Source: Boswellia sacra (lineage: Eukaryota; Streptophyta; Magnoliopsida; Sapindales; Burseraceae). Taken from it: a stretch of DNA of 64,000 nt. Of this stretch, positions 47,979 through 61,400 are shown piece by piece. The translations under genes and the position numbers were made by a program. A model generated the notes under the pieces. That model was not told the DNA's origin. It did no database searches and saw only the letters and a program-made list of their open reading frames with translations. The DNA lies in NCBI GenBank assembly GCA_013180625.2, contig SNVD02011423.1:310001-374000 (forward strand), read 5' to 3'. Each line of letters starts with the position of its first letter. The first letter of the stretch is position 1.

Positions 47979-49998
47979 ATGAGTTTGTACAAGCTTTCAT
48001 GGGTGGTTTTGCATTGTTGGGTTGTTGCTATCTTCTTGTTCAAAGCTCATGGTGACGGCTCAGGAATCTCTGTGAATTTCTTGAAAGCTCCAAATTCAAC
48101 TACAAGCTTGAACTCGGCCAATTTCTTGTTTAATGTCTCGGTGGATGGAAATGAGGTGCTGGTAGTTGGAAGTAACCCCTGCAAGGGCTCTAGCATAACT
48201 TGCAAGGTTTGATGAACTCCTAATAGCTGTAACATTTTAACTACCATATGATGCTGTGTTGTAAACCGTTTCTTTTTTTCAAAATACTCCTCTGTTTTCC
48301 TTTTAACGGATTCCTTTAATGTTTTATGGTTAAGTTGTAATTGCTTCACTGAATGGCTTTAAGGTTTTTAGAGTGTATTTCTTTTAGTCTTCACAGGCAT
48401 TGGTTAAAAAAAAAAAAAAATAACGCTTTTATTATTCACTTGAGAAGATCGTAAACTAAATCTTCAAATTTCAAGTTTGTTCAGAATTTTTTATTTGTTT
48501 ATTTATTAGGCTGAACGGTTTGTGTTTTTACAAACACAAAAAAGGTTGAAGGGTTTACCATTCCAAGCAACCGATATGACCAATTATCATAATTTCAACA
48601 TGTTATTAAAATATACCATGCATGCAGCTGGACAATGGCATTACCACGGATTGTGGAGGTAAGGAGGTTTCATACTCAGGCTTGCAGGACGGAAATCACA
48701 CATTTGAGGTCTGCAGCACTGCATCTCCGGGGGTTCGCTGTTCTACCTACAACTGGATTGTTGGTTAAGAATTCTTCCCTTTACCTTTTTCAAGTTCTGT
48801 GTTATGACTGTTATTATTATTCCTCCCTTTGATTGATTGAGTCTGCTTAAAAGTCTCAGAACTGGTAAGATTAGTAAAAAAACGTGTTAAAAATAATTTC
48901 TCTGGATGTCTCTTGAGCTTGAAGATGAGACACTATTTTGTAGAAAAGACCACGAAATAGAAGTTGGAAGGATGTGACCGACTGACACTACAGTTCTATC
49001 TCATTTTTGCAGATACAATTCCCCCAACAGGTTATATAACCTCTCCACACTCTGTTACAAATGCTCTAAATGTCTCTGTAAATATTTCTTTTACGGAGCC
49101 CTGTACTGGTGAAGATGGTAAACAAGGTTTCGATTGTTCCTCCGTGAATGCCTGCAACGTGGGTAAATTTGAATTTGTGCAAGTTTTTAGCAACTGTTGA
49201 AATAGTATTGGTGTGTTAACTAAAACTAAGTCAAATCCTTAAAATTTTCAGCTGCTGGTGCATGGTGATGGCCAAGTTATACCTTCTTCACTTGTCACTC
49301 TGGTGCCAACACGCAAATATACCGCTTTATCATCTAATGTTACGTACGGAAATGTGACATTGGAAATGGATAGAATTTTTTGTACTGACTCTGCTGGGAA
49401 CAAATTTATAAAATCGGAAAATTCCACTCTCAAAATCAGTTTTGGTGAGTTCTGTTGTTCAGTCTTTAATTATCATGTTGTTCTTTGAAATGTTTCTTGT
49501 TTTTTTCCCCAAAACATGATCCTTCCGGTGATAAATAAATTCCTGAAAAAGTTAATGTTTGGTTAATTCTCAATGAAAGTTATTTCATATTTTCCCTCTC
49601 TTAAATGCCTTTTTTTTAAGAAAAAGTTTGAAGTTAGATGGTTTAATATTGTTACCTAACTTGCTCTGTTGATTTGGTGGTTTTTTGTATTCAACAGATA
49701 GAAGAAATCTACTTGTCAACATAAGCTCCGCTGTTCCTGAAAAATTGCTTCAACTGGATAGTGGAAATATGTCTCTGCTGGCAACTAATAATCAAGAGGA
49801 TTTGAAACTCTATTTAAACTTTTCACAACCTGTTCGCATCTCATCTACAGATGTTCTAAATTCTCTGAGTACGACAAAGGGAAAACTTATTCCTATTGTG
49901 GATGAAAACCTTGGCGACCAGACATATGGCTTTCAGGTTGATTGATTTATGTATACATTCAATGTACTTAAGTTATATGTTATTATCGTTCAAATTTT

Positions 49999-50034
<36 letters not shown>

Positions 50035-50073
50035 TTCAATGTACTTAAGTTATATGTTATTATCGTTCAAATT

Positions 50074-50107
<34 letters not shown>

Positions 50108-53100
50108 TTCTTCTCAGGTTGTAGATGTTCCTCCTAGCTTCGCTACAATCAATATAAGTTTTAACTCCGATTTCATCTCAAGAAAACTTGGAAATCCTGT
50201 ATCTCCAATTGAACCAATTACCTTCGTTTATGGTATGAAATGCATTCGTTTCTCTCAGAATACAAATTTTCTATGAACTTATGGGGCTAAAAATTGAAAA
50301 AAAGTTTAAACATTCAATGCAAATCAAGTAATCAAGCAAATTGTGCAATTATTAGTTTTTTAGGTTTCATCTTACGCTCGAGATAAACTTGCAGTTGTGG
50401 TTATTTCCTTCTGAAGTGTATATATGTGACCGTCAGATTCTCGGAGGCCTCGAGTGAGATTGAGTACAAAATCTAGGAGGACTACGCAAGACAGCATTCC
50501 GATATGGATCCAGTTCACCAAGCCTGTGTTGGGCTTTAACGAGTCTTGTAATATATCAATTTCTGGGGGTCATTTGTCAGGCAAGTTAGTTGTTAGCAAC
50601 TGATCTTCATTTTCTTGTCATTGGTAGATCATAAAAGCCCGCGAATTTTCTTCCTCATTTGCGTTTTTATCGAAAGCAATAAATGTTTTTAAGTAATTTA
50701 TTAAAAGATATTAACTCTTTTTTAATTTTAGTTCATTTTTTAATGTAGATCCAGCTTCAAGGAAATAAACAGGAGTACTGCTTACTTTGTAAAGATACAA
50801 GCTGATGATGATTTTCTTTCCGTTAATGTTCCTGAAAATATAACCGCGGATGTTTTTGGAAACAAAAACCAAGCAGAAGCTCTAAAAGTGACGCATGGTA
50901 AGAATTTCCCCGCTTTTAGCTTGTTATCATCTCGGATGATGTGCTAGATTCAACTTATTATTATTATTATTATTTTGGTGTAATTTCTGACACAAGTTAT
51001 GGACACATATCTCCAGATTCTGAACCTACGTTATCTCGGGTGACTTCTACATTTGTAACTTCAACTTTTGGGATAACATGTTTGGCTCAAGGAATGCTTG
51101 CTGTGTCGACTGCAAGCCTTGCATCTTCAGGAGCATCTCCCTCGTTGATGTCTGATCCTGCAACAAACCTTTTTGTATGCTACCTCTACCTAACTTATTT
51201 TAACTGCCAACTGAATGAAAAATCTCTTAGTTATCATCCTGAGCATTTAGACTTCGAAGAGAGCTAGATTGGGTGTGCAAATATTAATACAACAATAACA
51301 TTCTATAATTTACTTTGTTTTCTCTGCCTTCTTTCGTTGTAACACCAGGACTATGAGATACCCCTCGTGTACTTTCGTGGATTTCAGAAAATGTATTTGT
51401 CACCTTTAATCATAATACTAATAGTTTGTCCATAATGTTTTGGTTTTGAACAGTTAAGTTTAGGTCACATCCAGCTTGTTGCACTATCTAAATGGTTGCC
51501 TGTTAAATGGCCAAACGAGTATTATGATTATGCAAAGGCTTTAGAGTGGAGTATTCCCTACTTCAATCTCCCGTGGGAAAAAGAGCATGCTCCTCTAGAT
51601 AATGCGAAAGTGAACTCAAAGTTGAGTCATTTAGAAATCCATCAAAGTGAGCAACCAAAAGAGCTGAATTCGCACAAAGCTGTTGATTTGGTGACGAGGC
51701 GTGTACAGCCGCGCACACCTACTGCTGGAGACTTCGAAACTACTCTTACGGTTGAAAATTTTTTTTTTCTTCTTGTTCCGCTAGTTTGATTTTCCTATCT
51801 CCTACTGTTCTGTAATTAACGGTACGCCTAATGCAATGTATCAAATGCATGCAGAGTGAGAATACGAAAATGGCCCGATCACAATATTTTGATAAGCAGG
51901 AATCAGATGGGTGCGTATTTGGAGATTCCTTAATTTTGTCTTTTGAATAAACTTAATAAGAATGTCATAGACATTTCATATCTGAGCAGAAAATTTTGAA
52001 AAAGGCCAAATGTAAGTGTACTATCAACAGGTAAAACTACGAGCAAAATACGTAGGATGCATGGAATTTGAAAATCTATATTTTGTGCAATCATAGAAAT
52101 TCACTCGAGCGCAATCTAAAAATAAAATCGAAAAAATTGCATTATTGCACAATAAATACAGAGCCTGTTGTATTTTATTTGCTTTAATGGAAATTAGTTT
52201 CCATTTTTAACTTGATGTCCTACCTCAGTACTGCTCTCTTCTTCCTGTAGTTGGCGGGATTTTAAGAGAAGCATGTTCTGGTTAGCTGTTATTGGTGGCA
52301 GTTTGATTTTTCTACATGCTTTAGCCATTCTACTTATAAGAAACAGACAGCGTCAAAAACAGAGGGATTCAAAGGAGTCTCAAATACAGAGGGAGCCTGA
52401 GATACAGAGGGATTTGATCGAGCCTCAGATACAAAAGGATTTGATGGAGCCTCAAATACAGAGGGATTTGATGCAGTCTCAAATACAGAATGATTCGATG
52501 GAGCATCAGACAGAGAGGGACTCGACAGAGCGTCAGACACAGAGGGATTCGATGGAGCCTAAAAAGAAGAGGGACTATGGACCACTCACATTTCCAAGAT
52601 TCGAGATATTTTGTATAATTGTTGCGCTACCATGCATTTCCAAGGCCTCAACCGGTCTAATTAGAGGTACCTTAAATAGTCATTCAATTTTTAGAAGTTG
52701 TTATCATATATTACATATTAATGAGTTGATGTTCAGGAGGAACACCATCGGGGGTTGCGGTTGGCACTTTGCTGCTGGGCGTGGTGTTTTTAATTCTGCT
52801 GTCCTTCTTCTTATTCCTCTTAGTTGGGGTTACACTTGGGATGCTGTTTCTGTACGAAGAAGAATGTCAGGAAGGCCCTGAACCCAAGTGGGTTCTACCC
52901 ATCATACGTGTTATTGGTCCCCGTTTAAGAAGCGAATGGAAGTGGAAAGATGACGCAAAACAAATTTATCTAAAGATCTTAGGTCCTCTATTTGAAGATT
53001 TGAGAGGTGTCCGTAAACACATGCTTCGACAGGGTGATCGTATCAATCCCTCTAATGAAAAAGAGGAGGTACAAGCACTTGAGAGTAATCCCCGCAAAAA

Positions 53101-53863
53101 TGTTGTTGATGGTAACACAAAGGACGCAAGTTTACCACACAAGATGTTAAGTATACCTAGAACATACTACACTCTGCTTGAAACTGTGAGACAAGTTATT
53201 CTAGGCATCCTGGGCGGGGCCTATATTGCTGATGACGAATCCTCAAAATCACCGGCCATTATTACACTAACAATTACCTGTTTTTTCCTTTTCTTCCTCG
53301 TCCTTCTGAAGCCTTTCGTTTCGAAAAGGGGTCTGGTGGTTGAAATCATTTCTGTTGTCTCTGAAGTGGCTTTGTTTACTTTTACTTTGCTCCTCTTGGT
53401 GCAGGAATTTTCTCCTGGGACAGAGGCTAAAATCCGTACCTGTATGGTTATACTCCCCTTCGTAGGATATGTGGCAGGGTTGATTAATCAATTTTATTCT
53501 TTGTATAAACAGATAAAGCATCTAGACCCATCAGCATCATCAGATAAATCTTTTGTAAGAGGTCTTCAAAGAGCTTTCTCCGAATTTTTCACTGTTTTCC
53601 TTCCACAGAAAATGACAGAGTCTTTTGATGATGACAACATTCCACCGACTGAACCTGGGAAAGGAGGAAGTGGGGAAACTGGTTCCTCTGCATACAGGAA
53701 CGGAAGCTCAAGCACAACAGATAAACCAGGGATGAAACAACTGAGAGCACCCACCAAATCTTTGCCTAGCTCTAGTAACCAAGCAAGTGGAGGTCCAAAT
53801 GATGCTTCTAGCACCAGTGGAAATCCATCTATACCTCCGCCTTCAAAGTCCGGACTGTACTAA
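47979..53863 (+). CDS. Copy C: secretory Ig-like/multi-pass membrane protein (TRP-channel-like), 13 exons
   Basis: Exons: 47,979-48,206; 48,628-48,763; 49,013-49,158; 49,252-49,444; 49,698-49,936; 50,118-50,232; 50,437-50,575; 50,749-50,897; 51,017-51,174; 51,454-51,750; 51,855-51,910; 52,251-52,666; 52,737-53,863. This gives 1,132 residues with consistent phases. A signal peptide (residues 1 to about 25) precedes a Cys-containing ectodomain with repeated Ig-like segments (PPTGYITSP, VSVNISFTEPC, CNLLVHGDGQVIPSS), N-glycosylation sequons, then HIQLVALSKWLP and WSIPYFNLPWE, and spans near 627-648, 765-795, 905-922, 931-952, 957-980 and 990-1,014, ending in a Ser/Gly-rich tail. The plan resembles plant proteins annotated as Ig-like or TRP-like; exact function unknown. 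Exon 7 needs an alternative donor (see findings). Exon 12 has a 67-residue repeat insertion. Confidence 0.8.
49957..50106. repeat. Tandem duplication with (TA)n/(CA)n in intron 5 of copy C
   Basis: The block CATTCAATGTACTTAAGTTATATG...CGTTCAAATTT occurs at about 49,958 and again at about 50,033. Each copy is followed by a TA run (about 49,999-50,017 and 50,076-50,105), the first with a CA run (50,018-50,033). Copy D has one related block and one TA run. Confidence 0.85.
52360..52560 (+). repeat. Coding 27-base minisatellite, 8 units, in exon 12 of copy C
   Basis: Units start at 52,360, 52,387 (18 bases), 52,405, 52,432, 52,459, 52,486, 52,513 and 52,540 (21 bases); the rest are 27 bases. They encode a degenerate 9-residue repeat of the type QRDLMEPQI. 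All units keep the reading frame. Copy D has no such insert at the same place (IKIRWPHVRRDYG), and the exon is 209 bases there against 416 here. Confidence 0.95.
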
Positions 53864-54354
53864 GTAGACTTAGAGCAATCAACTTTTAATTGTGTCATTA
53901 AAAATAATAAGTGTATGTATAAGAGTGGTTGTTTTTGAGATAATCAACTGAAATGAATGGTGCTAGCAAAAATAATGTGTATACAAGTCTTTATGAGATA
54001 ATTAACTGCAAAATTTTTATTAGTTTTATTTTGGGTTTATGAAATATTTTTATTTTTTTATACAAAGAGGTTATTTTAAAAAAAAAAATTATAGGGGATT
54101 GTTGTAGAGTTTTTAATTTTATTATTGAAATTAATTGAACTCTCAGGGGTGCTCATGTAAAATCCTCCTTTTCTGAAGTTAAAATCCATGAACTGGTATA
54201 CACGTTGTAGCATGGTCAATTGAAGAGATCAACGTTCCTAAAGCTGAGCTTAAAGATTGTTTATCTTTTGGCAAACACCAAAGTAAAGCACATATATATG
54301 GTTAACATCTTTCAATCATCCACCATATTTTCTTTACAACTTTTTCCACTCTGA
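53864..54354 (+). repeat. 3' flank of copy C (sister of 162-660)
   Basis: Near-identical to the flank of copy A. Non-coding. Confidence 0.85.
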
Positions 54355-56200
54355 CGTGGCAGTAGCGGCTCATCCCTTTGGTGAATGAGACAACCGCCCA
54401 AGGCCCCAAAATTTGGAATATTTTTTAGTGTTTTATTTTATTTTAAAAAATTGAAATATTTAAAAAGTCCATATAATTAAAATTATATCACATAGTTATG
54501 TCCATAAGCCATACAACTTATAATGAAAAAATTAATTTTTAAATTTAATTTATAAATTAGTTCCACCTAATTTTTATAACTTAAAAAGTAAGAGTGACTT
54601 TTGACTAAAACATATGGGTAAAACAAGATTCAAAAATAAACTTGTTAATCTTTGTTATTTAATTGTTAATTGACCCCACCACCTAATTATTACGGCTTAA
54701 AATACTCATTTATGCTGGAAGCATCCACAAGATTCCTCATTCACCTTGTTCAATATTTCTAATTTGTCATTAGAAGTTCTCTCTTTTCTCACAACTCTCA
54801 CTTTCTTTGTTATCGTACTTCTTTTTCTCCATCTCCAACGTGCAGTGCTCATATTTAGGTTTCTATAATTTCAAGTTTTAATATTTTTATTAATTTTCAA
54901 TTGTTATCCATTCTATTAATTTATTCATATTTGTTTATAGTGATTGTTATTTTTTTATTTGTTTATAGTCATCCATAACAGTTACTTTAGCAGAACGAAG
55001 CTTTTCTGTTAGCTCTGCAGGCATGTGTAGTACACGTGACAAATTTGATTTGACCTCTTATGAAGAAAACTTTAGTTTAAATTTAGTTCATAGTGTGATT
55101 AATATTCTTGTTCACTTTGTTGCCTAATATGGCTACTATACAACAGCTTTAATTAGGAGAATCTCAATAGAATTAGGATAACTTGTGGGAATTCTAATTT
55201 AATAAGAATTCATTATTGGACATTACCTATTCTATATTGGGACAATTAACATATTATCCTAGTTCATGTTAGGAGAAATATGTTTTTGTATCCAATTTGA
55301 TTATTGATCCTAATTTGTGTTCTTTCTAAACAAGGATTTTATTCTTGCAGAGGAAGGCAAAGAAAGTAGTGCTAAACTATTGAAACTACATTTATAGCTG
55401 ATCACACAACTTTGGTTAAGAGACATAATGGCACACATTCGAAGAGAGCTAGAGTGAGTTATCTGTAGTGCATATATTCTTGGTTCATTGTTTATGTTTG
55501 AAGCTTTAAGCTTCTATTTAGAGTTTATAGATCGTGTGAGTTTAAATAGTTGAGTGATTACATATGTTTATAACTAAATAATTACTTAATAATGTTGTGT
55601 TGAGTGCGCAATGACATAGTGTTAGGTCACTAGTATTGTGTTCTTAGGTAAGAACATATTTTATATAGACTAGCGTTAAAAGTAAAGAAAGTCTACCATT
55701 GTAGGTCCTTGAATCTATAAACCAAAGACTAGAGTACAAGGGAGTCTACCATTATAAGTCCTTGAGTCTGTAAAACCAATGATAATATAGTAGATTACAG
55801 CTCTAGCTGCCTGTGGCGTATGTTTTTATAATTGAACCACGTAAAACCTCTGTATCAATTTACTTTACAATTTTCTGTTATATTACGCATTACAATCCAT
55901 ATACATTCAAATCTCACATTTTCAAAACTAAAATTAATATAATCAAATTTAAGATCAACTATATTACAATAAAGATTAAATGGATTAGCTTTATTGTCTG
56001 TTTAAAAAAAATATAGGAAAAACTTGAATATAAAAATTTGATTAATAATTTTGCATCTCAAAAAGTTGGAAAAATTAATTTTAGATAAAAATATATATTT
56101 TTAAAAAATTAAATTTTATGGTTATTCTGATTGAATATAAAAGAGCCGCATTTATAAATGTCGCCCTAGACCTCAAATGCCCTTGAGTTGGTCGTGAGTG
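54355..56200 (+). mobile_element. hAT-like (TTF type) relic, second copy, uninterrupted
   Basis: Sister of 661-7,990 without the later solo LTRs and foldback element, so it shows the length before insertion. The transposase C-terminal fragment corresponding to 7,617-7,874 lies at about 55,820-56,090 and is broken by an indel near 56,000. No other coding capacity. Ends approximate. Confidence 0.4.
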
Positions 56201-58412
56201 GGTCTTCACCTCCAAAACCATATCTAAGCATGGTTTCGTCATATATTTTACTATTTTTATTGTCTAAAAATATAAACTTGAACTAAAAATTAAAAATTTG
56301 GGTTACACAATTAACACTCAAAATAATATTCTAGACACCCATTATTTTAAAATTAATTTTATTACTAAAAAACTTATAAATAAATTTATCAATGAAGACA
56401 AATAATACAGTAATTAAACAAAATAAAAATATCTTAACACACAACTTTTTGTTTAAAAAAAAAAAAACCTTGACGAACCAATTAAAAAATCTGGTTGTTT
56501 GTGTCGACGCCAAGGAGGCAACAAACAATAATGTTATATCATCACCTTGTACAGACACTGTCTCTAATCTGCAAAACATCACCTGAATCATAGCCCAACT
56601 GAACCACGTTCATATTTAATGAGTCAAGATTGTAAACAACAACTTCTGAAAAAAAAAAAAAAAAAACTGATAACCCAGCCAAACAACATGCATATATAAT
56701 AACTCGAGATTGTAACCAAGATGGCCAGTTTTTAGCAACAAGCTTGGTTTAAAATTTGCGTATGTACAGTAAAATTAAAATGGATAGAAAAGCTCTTATC
56801 TTGGGTTTTATTGATAACATACAGTTGTAAAAAGTAAAGAATTTACTTATAAGTTTGTAGAAGGATGAATAGAGAAATTGGGTTTATTATTTGAGTACAA
56901 ATAATTCTATCCATTAATTTATATATACTTAAGGTTCATTATTGAAACCTACAACTAACTTCATGGTCATCTAATTTAAAAATATTAAAATATGTGCCAT
57001 TTATATTTTTATAATTCAAAGTGTCTTTAATATAAACTTTTTACTTTAGGTTAGTTCACACTTAACCAACAAAGTTAATCACACTTTTCTACAATATATA
57101 AAATAAGACCTTAAAATTTTAAAATATTATCTCATCTTAAAATAGTTTGAGCGCAGAATTCACGGGTAAACGCTAGTGACGTCAACGCATTGACGTGGTA
57201 TGAGCCGAAAAAGATCATTTAATCATACAAGCTTTTCTTTTTGCACTGATGTGGGGCATTCGCCATCAAAAGGACACCACTAGATTTGCTTCTTTATTCA
57301 ATTTCTTTCTAGTTTTCCATTCACTTGTCACTGGAAGGCGATTGCCCTGCCCCCACCTCTCAGACATTTCACTATTTCTATTCCAACAACAAAAATTTCT
57401 AATCAAGATACATTTTGATTCTCAAATTCTTTTTCTGGCCGCGCCAGACCCACCAATCACAATGCCAAGTTGCCATCCGATGTCCATTTCATCCTGCACA
57501 TTATCTCTATGGTTATAATTGGGATGGTTTGTTGTGTCGATTCTGCACTTAGCTTGCTCCAAACAACACAATTTCACAGTGATGGGTTTAAAAAAAGGGG
57601 AATAATCTTAACAAAAGAGAACCATGATTCATGTCTTGTAGTTCCTCTGTACGGTTGGCAAAGAAATTGAAGTGAAATTTGTCAAATAGGCCAAAGAAAC
57701 ATTGGCTTCACTAGCACAGTAATCTTCTTCTACGGCGTGATTTAAATTGTGTAAAGATTGACCAAAAGCTTCCTCATCTTGGAAAAATACATTTGCAGAC
57801 AAAGATATCTATCCTTTTGCATTACCTACCCAAAAACGCTGTCAAGTGCACATCTTCTTTATCACATACAAAAGATAAAATGACCATTATTGAGAAAATA
57901 CAAAAGAAGCTTTAAACTGCTTTTCTAGGCTTTGGAAGGACCAGAGTGTAGAACAAAGTACCAGCATTATTGCATTACAACTGTAAAGGGGCCACAGTTT
58001 TCCTCTTCCTCCCCATCCATTTCAATTTTTTTTTTCTATTTCTGAGCAATTATTGACTTAATTCATTATGATCAAAACTCAAGAAATTACAGCAGCAGAG
58101 ATGCTTCCTACCCTTTTCCTGTACAACACCTCTCCTTTAAATCTTTCTCAACTTACCTTCTGAATACACACCTCTCCTCAACTCAGTCTCATGAGCACTT
58201 TGCTTCAACTGCCAACATTCCATTACCCTGCCCACTGAAACCATTCTCAAACATCTATTGTCTCCTCTACTCTTCCTCTCTCTCCGACGGAACTACTTCT
58301 GTGCGCCAATATGCAGTGCCTCTTAGTTTAACACCATAAACGACTCTCTTGTTCTTGTTGCTTTCGCCATCTGCATAGTTGAGTCTTTCAGTTTGAGGTT
58401 GCTCTCTTTGAA
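56201..58412 (+). promoter_or_regulatory. 5' flank, promoter and leader of copy D
   Basis: Sister of the orphan flank at about 7,991-10,430 and of the copy C promoter. It contains an as-1-like pair (57,177-57,196), GTAAAGGGGCCAC (near 57,984), the AGCAGCAGAGATGCTTCC block (near 58,090) and a TTTAAATC box (58,136), about 280 bases before the ATG. Confidence 0.55.
57177..57196 (+). promoter_or_regulatory. as-1-like paired TGACG motif
   Basis: TGACGTCA followed by TGACGT, 14 bases apart start to start, as at 8,965-8,984. It lies 1.24 kb upstream of the copy D start codon. Candidate TGA-bZIP site; not tested. Confidence 0.4.
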
Positions 58413-61400
58413 ATGAGTTTGTACAAGTTTTCATGGGTGGTTTTGCATTGTTGGGTTGTTGCCATCTTGTTGTTCAAAGCTCATGGTGACGGCTCAGGAA
58501 TCTCTGTGAGTTTCTTGAAAGCTCCAAATTCGACTACAAGCTTGAACTGGGCCACGTTCTTGTTTGATGTCTCGGTGGATGGAAATAAGGTCGCAGTGAA
58601 TGGAAGTAACCCTTGCAACCGCTCTAGCATCACTTGCAAGGTTTGATGAACTCTTTTTAAAAGTTGTAACATTTTGACTACCTTATTATATGCTGTATTG
58701 TAACGCCCTTTTTGTTTTTTGTTTTTTTGTTTTTTTGTTTTTTTAAAACTACTCCTCTGGTTTCCCTTTGAAAGGATTCCTTTCATGTTTTATGTTCAAG
58801 TTGTAATTGTTGCTATGAATTTTGCTTTAAAGGTTTATAAGAGTGTATTTCTTTTAGTCTTCGCGGAAATTTGTTTAAAAAGATCTAACACTTCTTTGTT
58901 ATTTACTCGAGAAGATTTACAAAATAAATCTTCAGATTTCATGTTTGTTTAGAATTTTTTATTTTTATTTTATTATTTACTAGGCTGAAAGGTTTGTGTT
59001 TTTACAAAGATAAAAAAAAGGTTGAAGGGTTTACCATACTAGGCAACTGGTATGACCAATTATCATAATTTCTGCATGTTCTATATTTTTGTTTTTGAAA
59101 CCTTTTGGTTATTAATTTTTTTTTTTTTTGTATCAAAATATACCATGCATGCAGCTGGACAATGGCATTACTACGGATTGTGAAGGTAAGGAGGTTTCAT
59201 ACTCAGGCTTGCAGGACGGAAATCATACATTTGAGGTCTGCAGCACTGCATCTCCGGGGGTTCACTGTTCTACCTACAACTGGATTGTTGGTTAAGAATT
59301 CTTCCCTGCACCTTTTCAAGTTCTTTATTATGATTGTTAATATTGTTCCTCCATTTCATTGATCAAATCTGCTTAGGAGACTCATAAGTTACTTGAATAG
59401 GATAAAAATCTGTTACAAATGTTATCTCTGGATGTCTCTTGAAGATGAAAACGTTGGTGACACTATATTTTTTAAATTTGGTCAAACACCTTTAAAGAGA
59501 AGTAGGAAGGATAAGACAGACTGACACTTCAATTCTATCTCATTTTCACAGATACAGTTCCCCCGACAGCTTATATAACCTCGCCATCATCGGTTACAAA
59601 TGCTCTGAATGTCTCTGTAAATATTTCTTTTACGGAGCCCTGTACTCGTGAAGATGGTAAACAAGGTTTCAGGTGTTCTACCTTGGGTGCCTGCAATGTG
59701 AGTATTCTTGAGTTTATACAAGTTTTTAACAACTGTTGAAATAGTTTTGGTGTGTTAACTAAAACTAAATCAAATTCTTAAAATTTTCAGCTGCTAGTGT
59801 ATGGTGATGGCCAAGTTATACCATCTTCACTGGTCACTCTGGTGCCAACACGCAAATATACCCTTCTTGTGGCTTTATCATCTAAAGTTACGAACGGGAA
59901 TGTGATATTGGAAATGGATAACAATTTTTGTAGTGACGCTGCTGGGAACAAATTTAATAAATCAGAAAATTCCGCTTTCAAAATCAGTTTTGGTAAGTTC
60001 TGTAGTTCGTTCTTCAGTTATCATGCTGTTCTTTGACATGTTTTCTGTATAATTGTCCAAGTCATGATTCTTCTAATAAGAAACAAAATTCCTTCGAAGT
60101 TATTTTTTGTTTACTTCTTAGTGGAAGTTCTTTCATACTTTCCAGCTCTTAAATACTTTTTTTTTTTTTTTAATTTAAAGTTAAGATGGTTTGGTACCCA
60201 ACTTGCTCTGTTGATTTGGTGGTTGTTTGTATTCAACAGATAGAAGTGGTCTCTTTGTCAACCTAAGCTCTTCTGTTCCTGAAAAATTGCTTCAACTGGA
60301 TAGTGGAAATATGTCGCTGCTGGCAACTAATAATCAAGAGGATTTGAAACTGTATCTTAACTTTTCACAACCTGTTCCCATCTCATATACGGATGTTCTA
60401 AATTCTCTCAGTACGACTAAGGGCAAACTTTTTCCTATTTCTGGAGACAACCTTGGGGACCAGAGATATGGCTTTCAGGTTAATTGATTTACATATTCGA
60501 TGTATTTCAGTTATTTGTTATTAGTGTTCAAATCTTTGCAACTCTTTTATTTATATATCGTGTGTGTTCTATATATATATATATATATATATATATTTCA
60601 ACTCATAAGAACTCTTTCTTCTCAGGTTGTAGATATTCCTGATAGCTACGCCGTGATCAATATAAGCTTTAATTCTGAATCCATCTCATCAAAACTTGGA
60701 AACCCTGTATCTCCTATTGAACCAATTTCTTTCGAGTACGGTATGAAAAGTATTCTTTTCTTTCTGAATACAAATTTTCTATGAACTTATTGTTGATTTC
60801 ATAAACAGTCCATTCCCAATGATCAACTCAAATGATCAAGTTCTAATATGCAAAAATTGGTTCAAAAACTGACCTGAGATTGATGAATCTGCCATGTGGA
60901 ATGTTGATGTTGCTGTTTTGCATTAGAGGTGGAAGAAAGCTTGCTTGAGGTGGGCTGTGTCGTGGGTCTGCAAAAGAAGAGAGAAAAGCCATGGGAAAGA
61001 TGCTGTCCCCTACCTATTGTTTCCAAAAGTCAAGTGGAAATGGAGCTACTTTACATATACACAGGGAATGGATATTTTGACACAAAATTAGACACAAATT
61101 TATAACCATTGATCTACAAAATCCAATGGTTGAGATGATTGATGAGTTGACAGTATTAAGTGCAACTTGTTGACTTTTAATCTCAACAATTGGATTTTGT
61201 GAGATCAATGTTTGTAAATTCATATCAATAAATTGTCTCAAAAATTTGTGTTAAAAATCCCCTGCCATATATGTATATACCATGTGACGTTAATGCACTA
61301 AAATGATCCTCCCATCACGAGTCTATAATAATTCACAAAGGACTACACTCGGGTCTATAATAATTCACAATGGATTACATTTGATTCTAAGCAAACTACT

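Noticed and set aside
49248..49433. Minus-strand ORFs opposite exons of copies C and D (also 47,586-47,768, 53,566-53,814, 59,787-59,981)
   Set aside because: Shadows of the exons on the other strand.
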